DNA of 64,000 nt from Bryum argenteum (GCA_037043015.1 CM073323.1:24766758-24830757), one strand, 5' to 3'. Shown: positions 33,055 through 44,639, numbered from the stretch's first letter. Notes: generated by a model not told the origin, from the letters alone. Numbers and translations are program-made.

Positions 33055-34410
33055 TCAATGCAGGGGTGAGATCGTTTTGAGAAACGTCTGCAATCGTGCG
33101 GGTGATCGTTCACAATGGACCTGGATGCCAAGCATGAGAAGCAAAACGATGGCAAGAATTGTGGTGGAGATCACTGCCATCCGAAGAATCATGGTTGATG
33201 ATACACCCGGTTTCTTCACTACTGCCTCGTGTATCATCACGTCGTCATTCGCCTTCTTCTCATCGATGAACGTACACTTCATCGGTCCCATCGTCTTCAT
33301 CATGTGTATCCGTTTTGATAAAACCTACAACAAGTTCCAGTGCACGCATCTTACTAGTGTAATAATGCCATAAATCTTGCATATAAGTGATGAAGGTGAC
33401 AAAGCAGAGTGAATCCATTAGTTTCTTGTCCAAGTGCATTCTTGTAACTAATCAAACAACAACGTAAGTTTCAAACCTAAACCAACCTCTTACTTTAGCT
33501 TAAGATCAATCAAGAAGTGAGAAACAATTATTTAGCTTCAGGACATGTGGTGTAGTTTTAGAGCACCTTTAACAATGACAAGATATCTTTCTACATTGAT
33601 GTATGGATGAACCAATATAGTCAATAAGCATGCACTAGTGGAAACATGTGACATTTCCACCAAACTTCTCTGACTTATTCCACACAGACTTAGTGAAACA
33701 AGACATTCTTGGTGTTGAAACTTCACATGTTTCCACTAGTGCTGGAATGCTTATGATACAAATTCGCTTACATTTTGAGTTCATCAACAGCTCTTCCTGG
33801 CAGTAGAAGCTGTTGAAGAATTTATTACATGCCATTCCATGCATCTCGAGAATCATGCTTGTTTTGATATACCAACACTGAAAGGAGCGCATGCAATGAA
33901 TGCAATGAATGCAAGAAAGATGTGATGCTCGATCAATTCGAAGTTTGGAAGATGACTGACCTGCTGGGCCGAGGTGAGGGAAGCGATTCGGGCATGCACG
34001 CTCCAGAAAGTGGTAAGCCGCTGAACAAGAGGAATCAAGAGCACAAGCGAAGCAAGGAACGACAAGTAGAAGCAAACCCACCAACTCTCGCATGTGAGCA
34101 ACTGCGCTTGCCACAAAGTGGTGAGCAGCACGCCCTCAACAACCACGCACACCCAGAGCAAATGGTAAACCTCCGTCTTCGCAAATCGTGCAACTTCCGT
34201 CCCGTGCTTCAATCGCTTCTGTAATGAGCTCGATTTCCGCTCCCAGTCCTCGTACTGTAGCTTGAGCTCCGGGTAATCACCGCTGTACAGCGCCAACATG
34301 TGCTCCCTCTCATGCAGCACTCGATCATCCTCATCCTCTTCTTCGATCGGATCCTCGATATCGCTCTCCTCATGATCCAATTGCTGGTAATAGCTCCTCT
34401 CCATCATCAT
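33055..34410 (-). CDS. Three-TM membrane protein, two exons, function unknown
   Basis: Exon 1 is 34410-33961 and exon 2 is 33324-33055. The donor is CAGCAG then GTCAGT; the acceptor is TTGTTGTAG. The model gives 239 residues in frame. The N-terminus is acidic (ESDIEDPIEEEDEDD), followed by an amphipathic LQYEDWERKSSSLQKRLKHG stretch. Two TM segments lie in exon 1 (VYHLLWVCVVVEGVLLTTLW and WVCFYLSFLASLVLLIPLV) and one in exon 2 (AVISTTILAIVLLLMLGIQV). The start is the first ATG of MMMERSYYQ; the frame is open one codon further but only from TTG. I do not recognise a named family. An inverted-repeat element sits in the 636-bp intron. Confidence 0.75.
33627..33752. mobile_element. Inverted-repeat element in an intron
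   Basis: Perfect 19-bp arms at 33633-33651 and 33723-33741 (CACTAGTGGAAACATGTGA and complement), extended imperfectly outward by AGCAT / ATGCT. Related sequence occurs near 37065-37120. Likely a short MITE. Confidence 0.65.
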
Positions 34411-35130
34411 CAATGCCCTTCTTTCAAGAAATCCATTCCAAACCCTAAACTGAGAAAAGGCGAGTCGGGGAAGTTTAAGCGATTAAGCTTCTGGGAGAGC
34501 GAACCTTTGGCGCGAATCCGGCTCCTTCCTACGGTGGGCAGAATCTGTGGCAGTGGGACCGGCGATCGACTAAACTTCGACGAATTTGCTACTGTTGTCC
34601 TGCCTACTGAGGCGGTGATCCCCAAGGAAGCGTGACAAGATTGATGATCGTGATAGTACGATCTGGTGCATGCCACGGGTGTTTGGTGATTCTTTTAACA
34701 AATGTTCTGATTGACCGGCAAATGTGTGTACCAAAGAAGTTTCTAACAACTCAAATCGTCTTACTGTACCAAACCATATCCGTAGTTCTGTATCTGTTGG
34801 ATAGGAAGGAATGGATTGTCTCCTTCCTCGATGAGTGTGGAAGATTAAAAAAAAACGGGAAACAGAGTCGTGTCGTGCAGATTCTTCCGACAATGCTTTT
34901 TCTGTGAATCTTCGTCTTGTTTGTGATGTTCGTATTGGTGGAATGGCGGGAGTCTTGGGAATGGCCCCCGTTTCAGGGGGCGTTTTGAGTTGTTACAGGT
35001 AAATGCCCCCTTTCCGAGGGCATTTGTTTTCCCCAGGGTCTCGTCACATCCAAGTAAATGGGACTCAGTAAAAATAGGGTTCTAGAGGTTTGATTTAGTA
35101 TAGTAGGAGCCCTATCGGGGGCTCTTGCGG
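34411..35130. promoter_or_regulatory. 5-prime flank of the membrane-protein gene
   Basis: Higher GC than the intergenic average. No coding exon recognised. Probably leader and promoter of the minus-strand gene. Confidence 0.35.
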
Positions 35131-35132
35131 CC

Positions 35133-35265
35133 TAACACACTTTCCGGTTTCGACTATCCAAGTTTTTTTCTGTAAGGTGCGTTATGCCGTGATCCCTTTC
35201 TGTAGCAGACATTATGAAATAGGAGTTATGTCAAATGAACAAGCCCAAAACCGGAAAGTGTGTTA
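35133..35265. mobile_element. 133-bp inverted-repeat element
   Basis: Perfect 18-bp arms TAACACACTTTCCGGTTT (35133-35150) and complement (35248-35265). The interior is non-coding. Probably a MITE or a hairpin locus; superfamily unknown. Confidence 0.6.
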
Positions 35266-36210
35266 CGGCATGAAGATTATTTACTTACACACATCAAACA
35301 TTTTTAACATGCGATGTGGGTTGCATCAAATGATAGGAGATTGCACCAAAGGATCAAATCTAAACGGAGATAGAGAATCTGAAATAAGGAAACGGTGAAC
35401 AAGCTATAATTTTTAAAGAGCGCGGGGGACATGGGATAATTTCCGTATGAAGAGTTGCTCCCTTGAGACAACAGAGACCTTACTTGTCATCCAATAATTA
35501 CGTCAAGAAGTAAGTACAAGGGTAGAGTACTCTAGTGTTTACCCTAAGCGGAGTTAAAAGTCCTACACCAATGGTCTTCTATCATGTGGGCATATCATTA
35601 AGATGATTTTCCCAATACTCAAGCAGTAAGTGCATTGAAGCAAGAGGTACGATAAAACTTCCAATCTCATATTTGAACTCCTAAAGGAGAGTGACCTCAA
35701 AACTGTCACTAAAACCCTAAAAATTACCCTCTTTGTACTAATTGTGTACATATTGAAGCCGTTGGTTTCAGATACACCTACATCTCACACTTCCCAAATT
35801 CTACGATAACTCAAAAGTGATAATTCGAATTGCTCCAATCTCTTACATATTTTGCACGAATTCCTACAATCGATTCTCTTTAAATTTCCTCAACAAGTTT
35901 ACAAATGTAAAATTTGTGAAATTATTGAGTGTCCTTATTTTATTATTGATTCGGTAGAGGATTTTATACCAATTCTCTGATTACCAAGCCCGGTCAGACG
36001 TTGAAGGCTCAAGATGTGAGCCCACGTAGTTCCTTTGAGAACGGTCTTACGACTGTTCAACATGTGCAGTACCAGATTCTGGCATGATTCAACAGTCCAA
36101 TTATCCAAACCCTTATTGTTTCAAAAATATGAAAGATAAAACAACCTATTGATTTTAGGGTTTATGGATTTATGTGAATGAGTGAGTAGCCAGGAAGGTG
36201 ATGGAATTGT
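35266..36210. other. Intergenic DNA, nothing recognised
   Basis: No frames of note, no repeats identified. Confidence 0.5.
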
Positions 36211-36212
36211 CG

Positions 36213-36244
36213 GTTTAGGGTTTAGGGTTTAGGGTTAGGGTTAG
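36213..36244. repeat. Interstitial telomere-like repeat
   Basis: Three TTTAGGG units followed by GTTAGGG units, the plant telomere heptamer and a TTAGGG-like variant. Too short to be a chromosome end. Confidence 0.85.
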
Positions 36245-36524
36245 CTACACTCAATTAGGGCCAGTTTACACAAGGAGTGGAGGCCATTGAAGTAGAACTC
36301 CCTCATTCATTGCTGTAGGAGATAAGGTTAGCCACAAGGAGTTTACATTGGGAGTGGGGGTCAATATTATTTAGAGATATTCGTCTTACACCATTTTGGT
36401 TTTTTAATGAGCAAGTAAATGCCATTGACATGGCCCCAAGCCTCTCAAAAGACAGCTTCCAAATGATGGGTTCCTTTCATCTTCTTGGAGGGATCATTGT
36501 AAATCAGTGCTACAAGTTTTCAGT

Positions 36525-36745
36525 CTTGGGGGCAAGGGAGGGGGAGGGGCAAAGAGCCCCTTAAATTTTTAATGTTTAGGCTTGAAATGTCAAGGAGAAC
36601 TCTCGTACAGTAATTTCTGGCCCTAGGCCCCATTTCCGAATTCAATATTATCAAAAATAGCCGACGGGGGGTCCAAATCAAAAATTCCAAGGGTTCTAAA
36701 GAAAAAATCTCATTGGGTGATGGGGCTATGAGAAACGCTAATAGC
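36525..36745 (-). mobile_element. MITE family M5, copy 1
   Basis: The interior is the reverse complement of 47410-47640 (AATTCAATATTATCAAAAA, GAGCCCCTTAAATTTTTAAT). The ends are GC-rich (CTTGGGGGCAAGGG). Confidence 0.55.
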
Positions 36746-37132
36746 ACTCATTTAAGGGTGCCCTTCTTCGAGGCCATACATGGACAATGAACGCACTAGA
36801 GTCACTTTCTTACTCATGGCACCAAAGGCCTATTTGCATGGCACATGGGACGAATTGACCTCCATTCTCAAATGACCATGACTCTAGTGTAAACCCCACC
36901 CTCACTACTCATAGGGTTACTACTTGTATTGGTAGAATGGATGTTACCTAGAGGAGGTGTTATAGTAGCAATTATAGGATACATAAGCATAATAGGACCA
37001 AAGGCCATATCAACCTAGAGGCACTTGACACCGAGCCTTTTCATAGCATCATGTACTACGGTATTGGAAACATGTGAAGTTTCCACTAAGCTTTGTACCA
37101 AGAATTCCACCAACAATGTCTCATTCTATTAA

Positions 37133-37357
37133 CCCTTAAAAGTCCCTTGGGGATAGTATGTACGCTGTCGTATATTTAGGATTTGCTACCAACAAGAAAC
37201 TCTAAAGTGGAATTGTAATAGCTCACTAGAACCGCATAAATTCAAATGTCAACTTCTTCTTTGAACTCAAACCCATTAAAGATGTGCATTCACTCCAAAT
37301 ATAACCAAAATACACCGTATTCTATTGGTCGCCACGGCACGCTCAAACCTTTAGGGG
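37133..37357. mobile_element. P4 piggyBac-type MITE, 225 bp
   Basis: TTAA at 37129-37132 and 37358-37361. The left end is CCCTTAAAAGTCCCTTGGGG; the right end is CTCAAACCTTTAGGGG. The interior resembles no other family here. Confidence 0.65.
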
Positions 37358-37602
37358 TTAAGAGACTCTCTTCTAGTTGGGCCAAGGTGCTTTGTTTTGA
37401 GGGAGAGGGTGATTCCTATGCGATTCTGAGCCACCCGACCAGTCCTGAAGAAAGTTGTTCTCTATTTGGAATTCTGGTTTGGCAAGCCCTCTTGAGAAAG
37501 AAGGTCTTCCTTATTTCTTACTTTGGGAGATTTTTTTTTTCTTATTTGTTGCTTTTTTGTTTGGGGAGCTTGCTTAAGTGAGCCCTTTCTCCATCACCTT
37601 AA

Positions 37603-37964
37603 CCCTTAAACGCCCAAGCAAGCCCGAGGGGCTTGATTTCAACAGAATCTTCCTTGTAGCTCTCACTGTACTCAACTTTTCACTTATATTTTGATGTCAA
37701 ATTGGTCACCATCTTATGATGCATTCAAAAAGTGAAATTTTACATTTCAAATCACAATTTGTATGAAGGATTTTGTGCTTTGAAAGGATTGTGGTAGGTA
37801 GGTTGGGGTGGTACATAACCTTGTAGGAGGTTGCAAGCTCATCATTGATTGGTCCATTCATGATGCCCAAGTTCAAAAAGTGCACTATTCATGATGCCCA
37901 AGTCCAAAAGATGATGTGATCCAATTTTGGGCTGCCCGTTTTAGACCCCAAGGGCGTTTAAGGG
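37603..37964 (+). mobile_element. P1 piggyBac-type MITE, 362 bp
   Basis: Flanked by TTAA (37599-37602) and TCAA (37965-37968). Ends are CCCTTAAACGCCCAAG and CCAAGGGCGTTTAAGGG. The internal palindromic CAAGCCCGAGGGGCTTG sits near the left end. Same length as the copies at 38430 and 62726. Confidence 0.85.
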
Positions 37965-38009
37965 TCAAGTGAGGGGGAGGGCACCACACCAGAACGACCT
38001 ACTAGTCTA

Positions 38010-38180
38010 GTTTTGGACTATTTTTCTATGTAAAGTTGTTGGCATTTTTTACCAATGTAAGGCTATTATTTAAACTAAAATGATTTTTTGATGAATTATT
38101 TTGGTACAAAATTTTCTTCAAGAGGAAGATGAACAACTTTTTAGTCTGTGATTTTTTTGTTGCAACTTTCATGTTAGTTC
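38010..38180 (+). mobile_element. P2 fragment
   Basis: Matches the middle of the intact P2 element (about 41008-41180): CTAGTTTTGGACTATTTTTC, TTTTTGGTACAAAA-like and GAAGATGAACAACTTT blocks. No termini. Confidence 0.65.
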
Positions 38181-38429
38181 TTTTCTCTTTCATTTTAGAT
38201 TGAGACTACCTACAATACAAACTTAGAAGTATGTAGGTTGAGTTTGAACATGGGGAAGCGCCCTAAGTCTTCATGAAACTAGTTTAAAATGTTGGTGGAA
38301 ACTCTACATGTTTGCTTCGTAGCCTTGGTTTGACCACACATGTGATGGATATTACTTAGAGTTTTCTCTTCTCTTCACCGACCCAACTACCATATTATTC
38401 TATTTATTTTTGAACAATCAATGTATTAA

Positions 38430-38791
38430 CCTTTAAAGGTCCTTGGGGTCTGAAACGGGCAACCCTAAATTGGATCACGACATCTTTTGGACTCGGGCAT
38501 CATGAATAGTGCACTTTTAAAACTTGGGCATCATGAATGGACCAATCAATGATGAGCTTGCAACCTTCTACAAGGTCATGTACAACCCCAACCTACCTAC
38601 CACAATCCTTTCAAAGCACAAAATCACTCATACAAATTGTGATTTGATTTGTAAAATTTCACTTTTTAAATGCATCATACCAAGGTGACCAGTTTGACAT
38701 CAAAATGTAAGTGAAAAGTTGAGTACAATAAGATCTACGAGGCATATGCTGTTGGGAAAAAGCCCCTCGGGCTTGCTTGAGCCTTTAAGGG
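38430..38791 (-). mobile_element. P1 piggyBac-type MITE, 362 bp, inverted
   Basis: TTAA at 38426-38429 and 38792-38795. Opposite orientation to 37603, from which it is separated by 465 bp. Ends are CCTTTAAAGGTCC and GAGCCTTTAAGGG. Confidence 0.85.
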
Positions 38792-38795
38792 TTAA

Positions 38796-39283
38796 TCAAT
38801 TAGAGGTAATACATCATGTAACAGGGTAGTTGCACTACCTGGCGACAGTCAACAACTTCACAACAGCTTCAACGACGCGTCGTATACGGAGAAGTGCCTC
38901 AAAGCTCATGTAATTTGCCGAAGTTGGGTTTTAGAGTATCATACACGTTGGTCGATTTGCGAGGTTGCCGATTCTACTCTTGTAATTTCTCTGGTAAGAT
39001 ACCTCTCGTTTGAAGAGAATTCTGCTCTCCTGCTGCGAATGTTTACATTCTAGTCGTCCTCCAATTTTCGCAGCCTTCATAGCCATTGTAAGAATCAGCT
39101 GCTTTGCACGACCCATACCATAATTTTCTCTTCAGCTCAAAAGGTCTCAGCAGTTTTTATTGTCTTGCTTTATCTTCTCATGTACATACTTCGATAGGTT
39201 TGTGCAATGGTCTCAAGAAAAACGAGATCGTCGATGCATGATCATCAACTAGGCCACCCCATGCCGTACCTTCACAGGCCTAA
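38796..39283. other. Intergenic DNA, nothing recognised
   Basis: A 61-codon frame on the minus strand (38931-39116) shows no domain. No gene called. Confidence 0.5.
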
Positions 39284-39690
39284 ATGCATCCTCAATGCAC
39301 TCGGTAACGGGGTCCGCCAACGGCTCTAACCGTGAGTTTACCAAAAAGTCGACCCAACGGTCACGCTACAACTCCCTTCACCCTGACGAGTCCGCTATTG
39401 GAGCTCCCGCTCTCGGTATATTTTCCGGCTTTGTAGGGAGACGCAGTACTCACGCCAAGAGGAGTCAAAGGGCCATGATGGAACTTCTACTCATTTATTC
39501 ATTGTTCCACATCTTGATCGCCCTCTGCAAATGACACAGCTGGTGCCAAGTGGCGAGCCAAAGCAATGGCGGGAGCAGCTGCCGGGCACACCATTGAGGG
39601 CGCCTCCGCAGTGACTGCCTCGCCAGCAAATCGGGACCCTGTGAAATGCCGTTGGCGGCCCTTTGAACAGGGCACCCATTGAGGATGCCC
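39284..39690. mobile_element. PIF/Harbinger-like (Tourist-type) MITE candidate, 407 bp
   Basis: Ends ATGCATCCTCAATG and, reverse-complemented, GGGCATCCTCAATG, with a second matching block CCGCCAACGGC inside both ends. Flanked by TAA (39281-39283 and 39691-39693), which fits the 3-bp TWA target duplication of PIF/Harbinger. GC-richer than the surroundings. Confidence 0.6.
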
Positions 39691-39693
39691 TAA

Positions 39694-40306
39694 GTGCAGG
39701 GCCCCACAAGGTTGCCTTCTTCACCCTCCTCTCTGGTATGCAAGCATTTGCCTCTAATTACTCTGATAGTTTTATAAATGTCAATTATAATATTTTCTAA
39801 AGAGAAGTGATTTATGGTCAAAATTTTGATATGAGATTCTCTTTCAAAAAGGTTTAACTCAAAATGTTCACATAAATAACAATTATATGAATTGAGGAAT
39901 GCAAAATATATCAACAAAATTGTTGCTTGTATTTCTTCTTGCCCTTGATTGGTGTTGGTAGGCAATTATGAGTTACGCTTAAATGCTTGTTTTTACCAAA
40001 GAACCTTACTACATCCAAATTTTTAATATATTTGTTATTTTTTCATTTCTTAGAAAATATCTTGGAGCAACAATAGAACCTCTAATCGTTTCTCCTAATA
40101 GTCCCTAGTTTTTTCCACTCTTTATGAATCATACCTTTTGAAGCGTTCTCTAAGTAAATGAAAGTGAGCTATTTAGATATGTCTCAAACAACTTTGCAAT
40201 AAGAAATATTGTATTTTGTATTGGTCGGATTGGAAGTTGTGAGGTTGTATAGATTGGAGGATTACAATTAGTCACTACTTGATCTAGAACATGGAAATCC
40301 ATCATC
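39694..40306. other. Intergenic DNA, nothing recognised
   Basis: AT-rich, no convincing gene. Confidence 0.5.
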
Positions 40307-40310
40307 TTAA

Positions 40311-41540
40311 CCCTAAAAATCCTTAAAACTCAAAATGGGTTTTGAGGTTTCGTGCAGGAACAAAATTGATCGTTATAATCTCACAACTTAAGAAGAATCA
40401 ACGGTTCATATTTCGCATGCAAGTAGTATGTCGAGTTTGTATTAACCCCTAAACGTCCCTAGTGTCGAAAAACGACATTTTGGATGAAGGGCATAAACTT
40501 TGAAGAGCCATAACTTCTTCATCCGGACTCCGTTTTTGACGAAATCACTTGGGTTGGGTCCAAAATTAAGTCTAGTTTGTGTGGTACAAATTTCAGACCC
40601 ATACAATGAAGTATGAATTAATGGCATGCATTTTAGTGACAACAGCTTTTGGTTTTGAGATTTCAAACATTGGGCATGTTTCACCATTGCAAGCCAATTA
40701 TGCAAAACCAAAAATAGTTTTTCATGTTTTTTTTTTACATAAGTATGATCTTTAGATGTACTCTAACAACTTTCTAGTTGCAAGTTTTTCGATCCAAATA
40801 ACTTTGCTAGTGGATTTGCAATGATGTTTCTACGATGAAAAAAGTGAAAAAATGGATGATTTTTGAGGAGCTAGATCTCCTTCATCCACCGTTAGATTTC
40901 GACTTTATTCTTTGGGATAGATTCCAATCATAGTTTATTTTAAGTGGTAGAAACCTTAACCTAATTGAAGATGTATTGAAGATAGGGCATGGATTTGAGT
41001 GCAAAGGGTCTAGTTTTGGACTATTTTTCCTTTGTAAATTTTGAGGCAGTTTTCACCATTGGAAGGCTACTATTTGAGCCAAGATATTTTTATGATGAAT
41101 TTTTTTGGTACAAAAGTGTTTTTGAGATGAAGATGAACAACTTTCTAGTTGGTGATTTTTTGATTGCAAATTTCATGTTGGTAGTATTTTCACTTCAAAG
41201 TGGAAATGATGGTATTTTGTAGCGTGTTTTGCGCACTAATATGTTATGATCTCGCAATCTATGAGGTCCCATGAGTCAAGTTTTGGCCCACATGATCTAC
41301 TACAAGTCTATTACAAGTTTGTACGGTTAAGATCTGAATAGCTTATCTTTATTTTCATCCGTATCACTTTTTTTGAAAATGAGTTTTTGGCTAAAAATAC
41401 CCCAAGGACGTTTAGGGGTTAAGATCTTACAATTGAATCTTCTAAATAATTCTTATATTGAGCTTTTTTTCCTCTTGAAGTAGAAGGAGGTAATTTATTG
41501 TGATTTAGAGGATGAATCCTGCACCAAGAATCTTCAAGGG
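40311..41540 (-). mobile_element. P5 MITE interrupted by a P2 insertion
   Basis: Outer TTAA at 40307-40310 and 41541-41544. The left end is CCCTAAAAATCC; the right end is TCTTCAAGGG. Removing 40446-41418 and one TTAA leaves a 253-bp P5 close to the length of the intact copy at 14265, with the junction at a TTAA that aligns to TCAA or TAAG in other P5 copies. Confidence 0.75.
40446..41418 (+). mobile_element. Intact P2 piggyBac-type MITE, 973 bp
   Basis: Ends CCCCTAAACGTCCC and AGGACGTTTAGGGG, directly flanked by TTAA (40442-40445 and 41419-41422). No long open frame. Homologous to 30033-32060 and, inverted, to 59220-60140. Confidence 0.85.
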
Positions 41541-41544
41541 TTAA

Positions 41545-42356
41545 TTTTGGAGTGCTATCACCTAAATTATTGCAATTAAAAAAAAAAAAAAAAAAAAAAC
41601 TGCCAACTATAAATTTGTTGAACTTTATCATAGGATCACACTTGTATAAAAGTATTGATACCATCATTCTCAATTGAAAAAATGACCTTGCAAGGAAATT
41701 AAAATGAGATGATCACTATTCGAAGACCACATGTTTATTTTAGAGATAGGAGATGGAATTGGGTAAGATTAAAATATATGGTAAAGCCACTTGGTAGAAC
41801 TTCCCCTCAAATCTCAAAAACACGTGTGTAAAATATTGTAAGTATATGTTGTAAGTATAGAGTTTAGCAAAACTTTTAAAAAATATAAAACATTCTCAAT
41901 TATGAAGCCAAATTCAAGGGGATAGGCCCACTACCATAAAGCTAAATATACATTTTCAAATCAAGTTCCCACAAGGCCATATCCCATAATGCTAAATTTT
42001 AGGGACAAGGAACTAGTGCCACCCAAATAGAGACAGAATCACAAATTAAATTAAAAGCAATAAAAACATGGTGGTCCGCGGTCACCGGAGCCCACGCCGC
42101 ATTACACGGCAATCAGCCCGCGAAGCGCGGCGCCGAACCCATCCACTCCACCACTTTGACCCCCACGCAGGCTGTTCACTGTTCGTTTCGTCTCCGCAGA
42201 TGCCATTTCTCTGCCATTTCTTTCCTACATGGCCGGGATCACAATCTCCGTTTCCTGCTCTTCCCAACGAGCCCAGCCGGCTCTCTTCTAGTGCCGTATT
42301 GCGACTATGAGGAACCATTAGGGTATCAAGGGGGTGTTTCCTGCTGCTCCGTTACC
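41545..42356. other. Intergenic DNA and promoter of the peptide gene
   Basis: A poly-A tract lies near 41578-41600. GC rises from 42060, likely the promoter/leader of the gene starting at 42357. No other coding region called. Confidence 0.45.
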
Positions 42357-43002
42357 ATGAAGAATCATTGGACGCAGCGGCGTCGAAATTGGTGGAGTAT
42401 AAAGATTATTGTGGTTTGCTGTGTTGCGCTCTTCTTCTTCTCGCCTACTTTCTCCCGAAAACCTCCTACTGGTATGATGCGCTTGTCTCTCTCCAGGATA
42501 GTGGATTGAATGTGTTAAAAAAAAAGTCGTTATCGTTGTTTTTGTCAGCATAAAGTTGTTGCAGTTCAAGTTCATTCTCAGATCGTGTGGCCGAGTCTTT
42601 CGGTGTTAGTGAATCAGCGTGTTGCCATTTGGAGATTTTTGAGTTTATGAAAGGTATTCAGATTCGGTGTTAGTGAGTTAGCTTATTTCTACTTGGAGAT
42701 TTTTGAGCTTTGAATGGTTTGCAGATTCGAATTCGCATTTAGGAGGGAGAGATTTTGCGTTGGAGCGGCATGTGGAGGCTAGGAGTGAGGTGCGCGGGCG
42801 GATGTTGGAAGAGATGGAAGGAGATTTAACAAACGATTACTCGATACCGACGCACAATCACAACGGGGACGAAGGGATTCCGAACCCTCCGGCTAAGAAA
42901 GGGACTGTGCGCGGCACCATGCGCATGAGCCAAGACAGATTGCCGCGGGAGTTTGCTCGGTATACCTCAAAGTATGGCCACAGGCATCTTCGCGGGGTGT
43001 AA
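42357..43002 (+). CDS. Small secreted protein, PSY-like sulfated peptide precursor candidate
   Basis: Exon 1 is 42357-42471 (donor GTATGA) and exon 2 is 42725-43002 (acceptor TTTGCAG), giving 130 residues. The N-terminus is basic then hydrophobic (WWSIKIIVVCCVALFFFSPT), a signal peptide or anchor. Near residue 83 the protein has NDYSIPTHNHNGDEGIPNPP after an acidic stretch (LEEMEGDLT). This resembles the plant tyrosine-sulfated PSY peptide, which starts with Asp-Tyr and has conserved Pro, Asn, Asp, Gly and Pro positions; about 7 of 18 positions agree. An acidic context before Tyr suits tyrosine sulfation. The ANxxHxP core typical of PSYs is not preserved, so identity is moderate; other secreted peptides such as RGF/GLV also begin Asp-Tyr. 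The basic C-terminal tail (RYTSKYGHRHLRGV) is unusual. Confidence 0.6.
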
Positions 43003-44075
43003 AGGCGAGCTCGAGTGACTTTCTTCCTACTTCTCGCATTTTTTTCGGTTCCCTCGCACAACATCATATATAGCCCGGTGCAGGAAATTCGTTAAGATTC
43101 ATGCGACTGTGCCTTGTATATACGTGGAGGTTGAATCTGCTAGTAGTGCGTTGGACCGCTTAAGCATTTCTTTTATATTTATGCTTAGAGTCAGAGTCCA
43201 TCCTTGTTGCCGGGGGACTGGAATTATACTTCCAAGTCTGTATATCCTTTCTCCTCTGACCAACCATCAAGCAGACTCGGCTTCCATGAGTAGTTGATTA
43301 CATGCTGTACATGTACATGCTGATTGATGGCAAAGCACGTTGAGATTGTTAAAACGAGCGAATTTCGTCTACGTTCCCGTTGTCAGTGAATGCCGAAGAA
43401 CCTTTCCTCATTTGTTTATCCCTGATTTTCAACTTTTGTACAAACTTGCTTCTCGCTGTTGATTTCATCATACAGCAAAGTTGTTCGGATAAGGTCAATG
43501 ACAATTTTTTTTTTTCTTAAGTACGAGATTGTTTGGATATTGGTTCGACTCTCGCAAGCCAGCATGGTTCTTCAGTTGTCATCGTTCAGGTCGTCCAGAG
43601 TCCAACAACCTTATGCTTGTATCGTAGTAAAGTTCTCGCATTATGCTGGTTCGTTTCAGCTGGTCCAATTGACTTCTATTAGGGAGAAAGGAACTTTAGA
43701 CTGCTTGTCTTTCTACGAAGAACCAAAGTGCAAACTCTCCTCTTTACGTGATGTTAGAAGTATACCACAGGTTACCTGTCGGTTATTGTGAGTCATACGT
43801 TACAATTCACGTGTTGTGATCACTGTTGCACGAGACACGATAAGAAGATGAATTTGCGCTCTCAGTATACTGTTTTCAACGCTCTTAAACGAGAACTCTC
43901 GAGTTGTGCCTCTTACATGACAAATTGAGTTGATCCAAAGTAGAGATCAACTCAGGGTTGCAGGGTAGCGGCAAAGAATTGTGCATCCTCTGAGGAATGG
44001 TTCGCATTGGAGAAGGCTGTGCTCACTGGGTGGTAGGAATGCATCTTTATCTTGTTTTACTGATTGCATCTTCGT
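43003..44075. other. 3-prime flank and intergenic DNA
   Basis: No coding region recognised; probably 3-prime UTR of the peptide gene at its start. Confidence 0.4.
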
Positions 44076-44312
44076 ATGTCCAGTGAGAGATGCAATTTTG
44101 TTTTGTGAGGGACGCAGATTTGTCTTGTGAGAGACGCAACTTTGTTTGCGAAAATGCAGATTTGTTTTGTGCGGGAAGCCGATTTGTTTTGCGAGGGATA
44201 CAGATTATTTGTTCTATGAGAGAGCAGGTTTGATCTGTGGGAGGTGCAGATTTGTTCGTGAGAAAAGGAGATTCGTCTGTGAGTGAAGTCGATTTGTTCT
44301 GCGGGAACTTAA
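44076..44312. repeat. Degenerate minisatellite, about 25-bp unit
   Basis: About nine diverged units of the type GCAGATTTGTTTTGTGAGGGA. The minus strand stays open for about 100 codons with an 8-9 residue periodicity (NKSASLT-like), but there is no other coding evidence. Confidence 0.7.
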
Positions 44313-44639
44313 ACTTTGCCTTGTAAGATATGCATCTTCTCGTGCACATTCAAATTGATTTTTTCGTAAAGGAGAACTTGAGGCAGCTCTGCTGTGTAGG
44401 ACACGAGGACCTACACAATAATGGCCCTCTGTTTGTGACCAATTCTATATCTATGACCTGGTCGTCAGAATCCACGGGCGGCCTAGATTCGGACAGGGAA
44501 TCAAAGCAGGGAATCCTTCAGCAGTTCCTTTCTACGAATTGAATGGGAGTGCCACTGTTGGATGGACTTTATCGTTGTCCATACGCCTCTTTAGTCAGAA
44601 AGTTCTGGCGCGGGAAAGCTTTAACGTGTCTCCTCCTGA

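Noticed and set aside
32828..33373. 181-codon plus-strand frame
   Set aside because: Antisense to exon 2 of the membrane-protein gene, which has matching splice sites and a TM segment on the minus strand.
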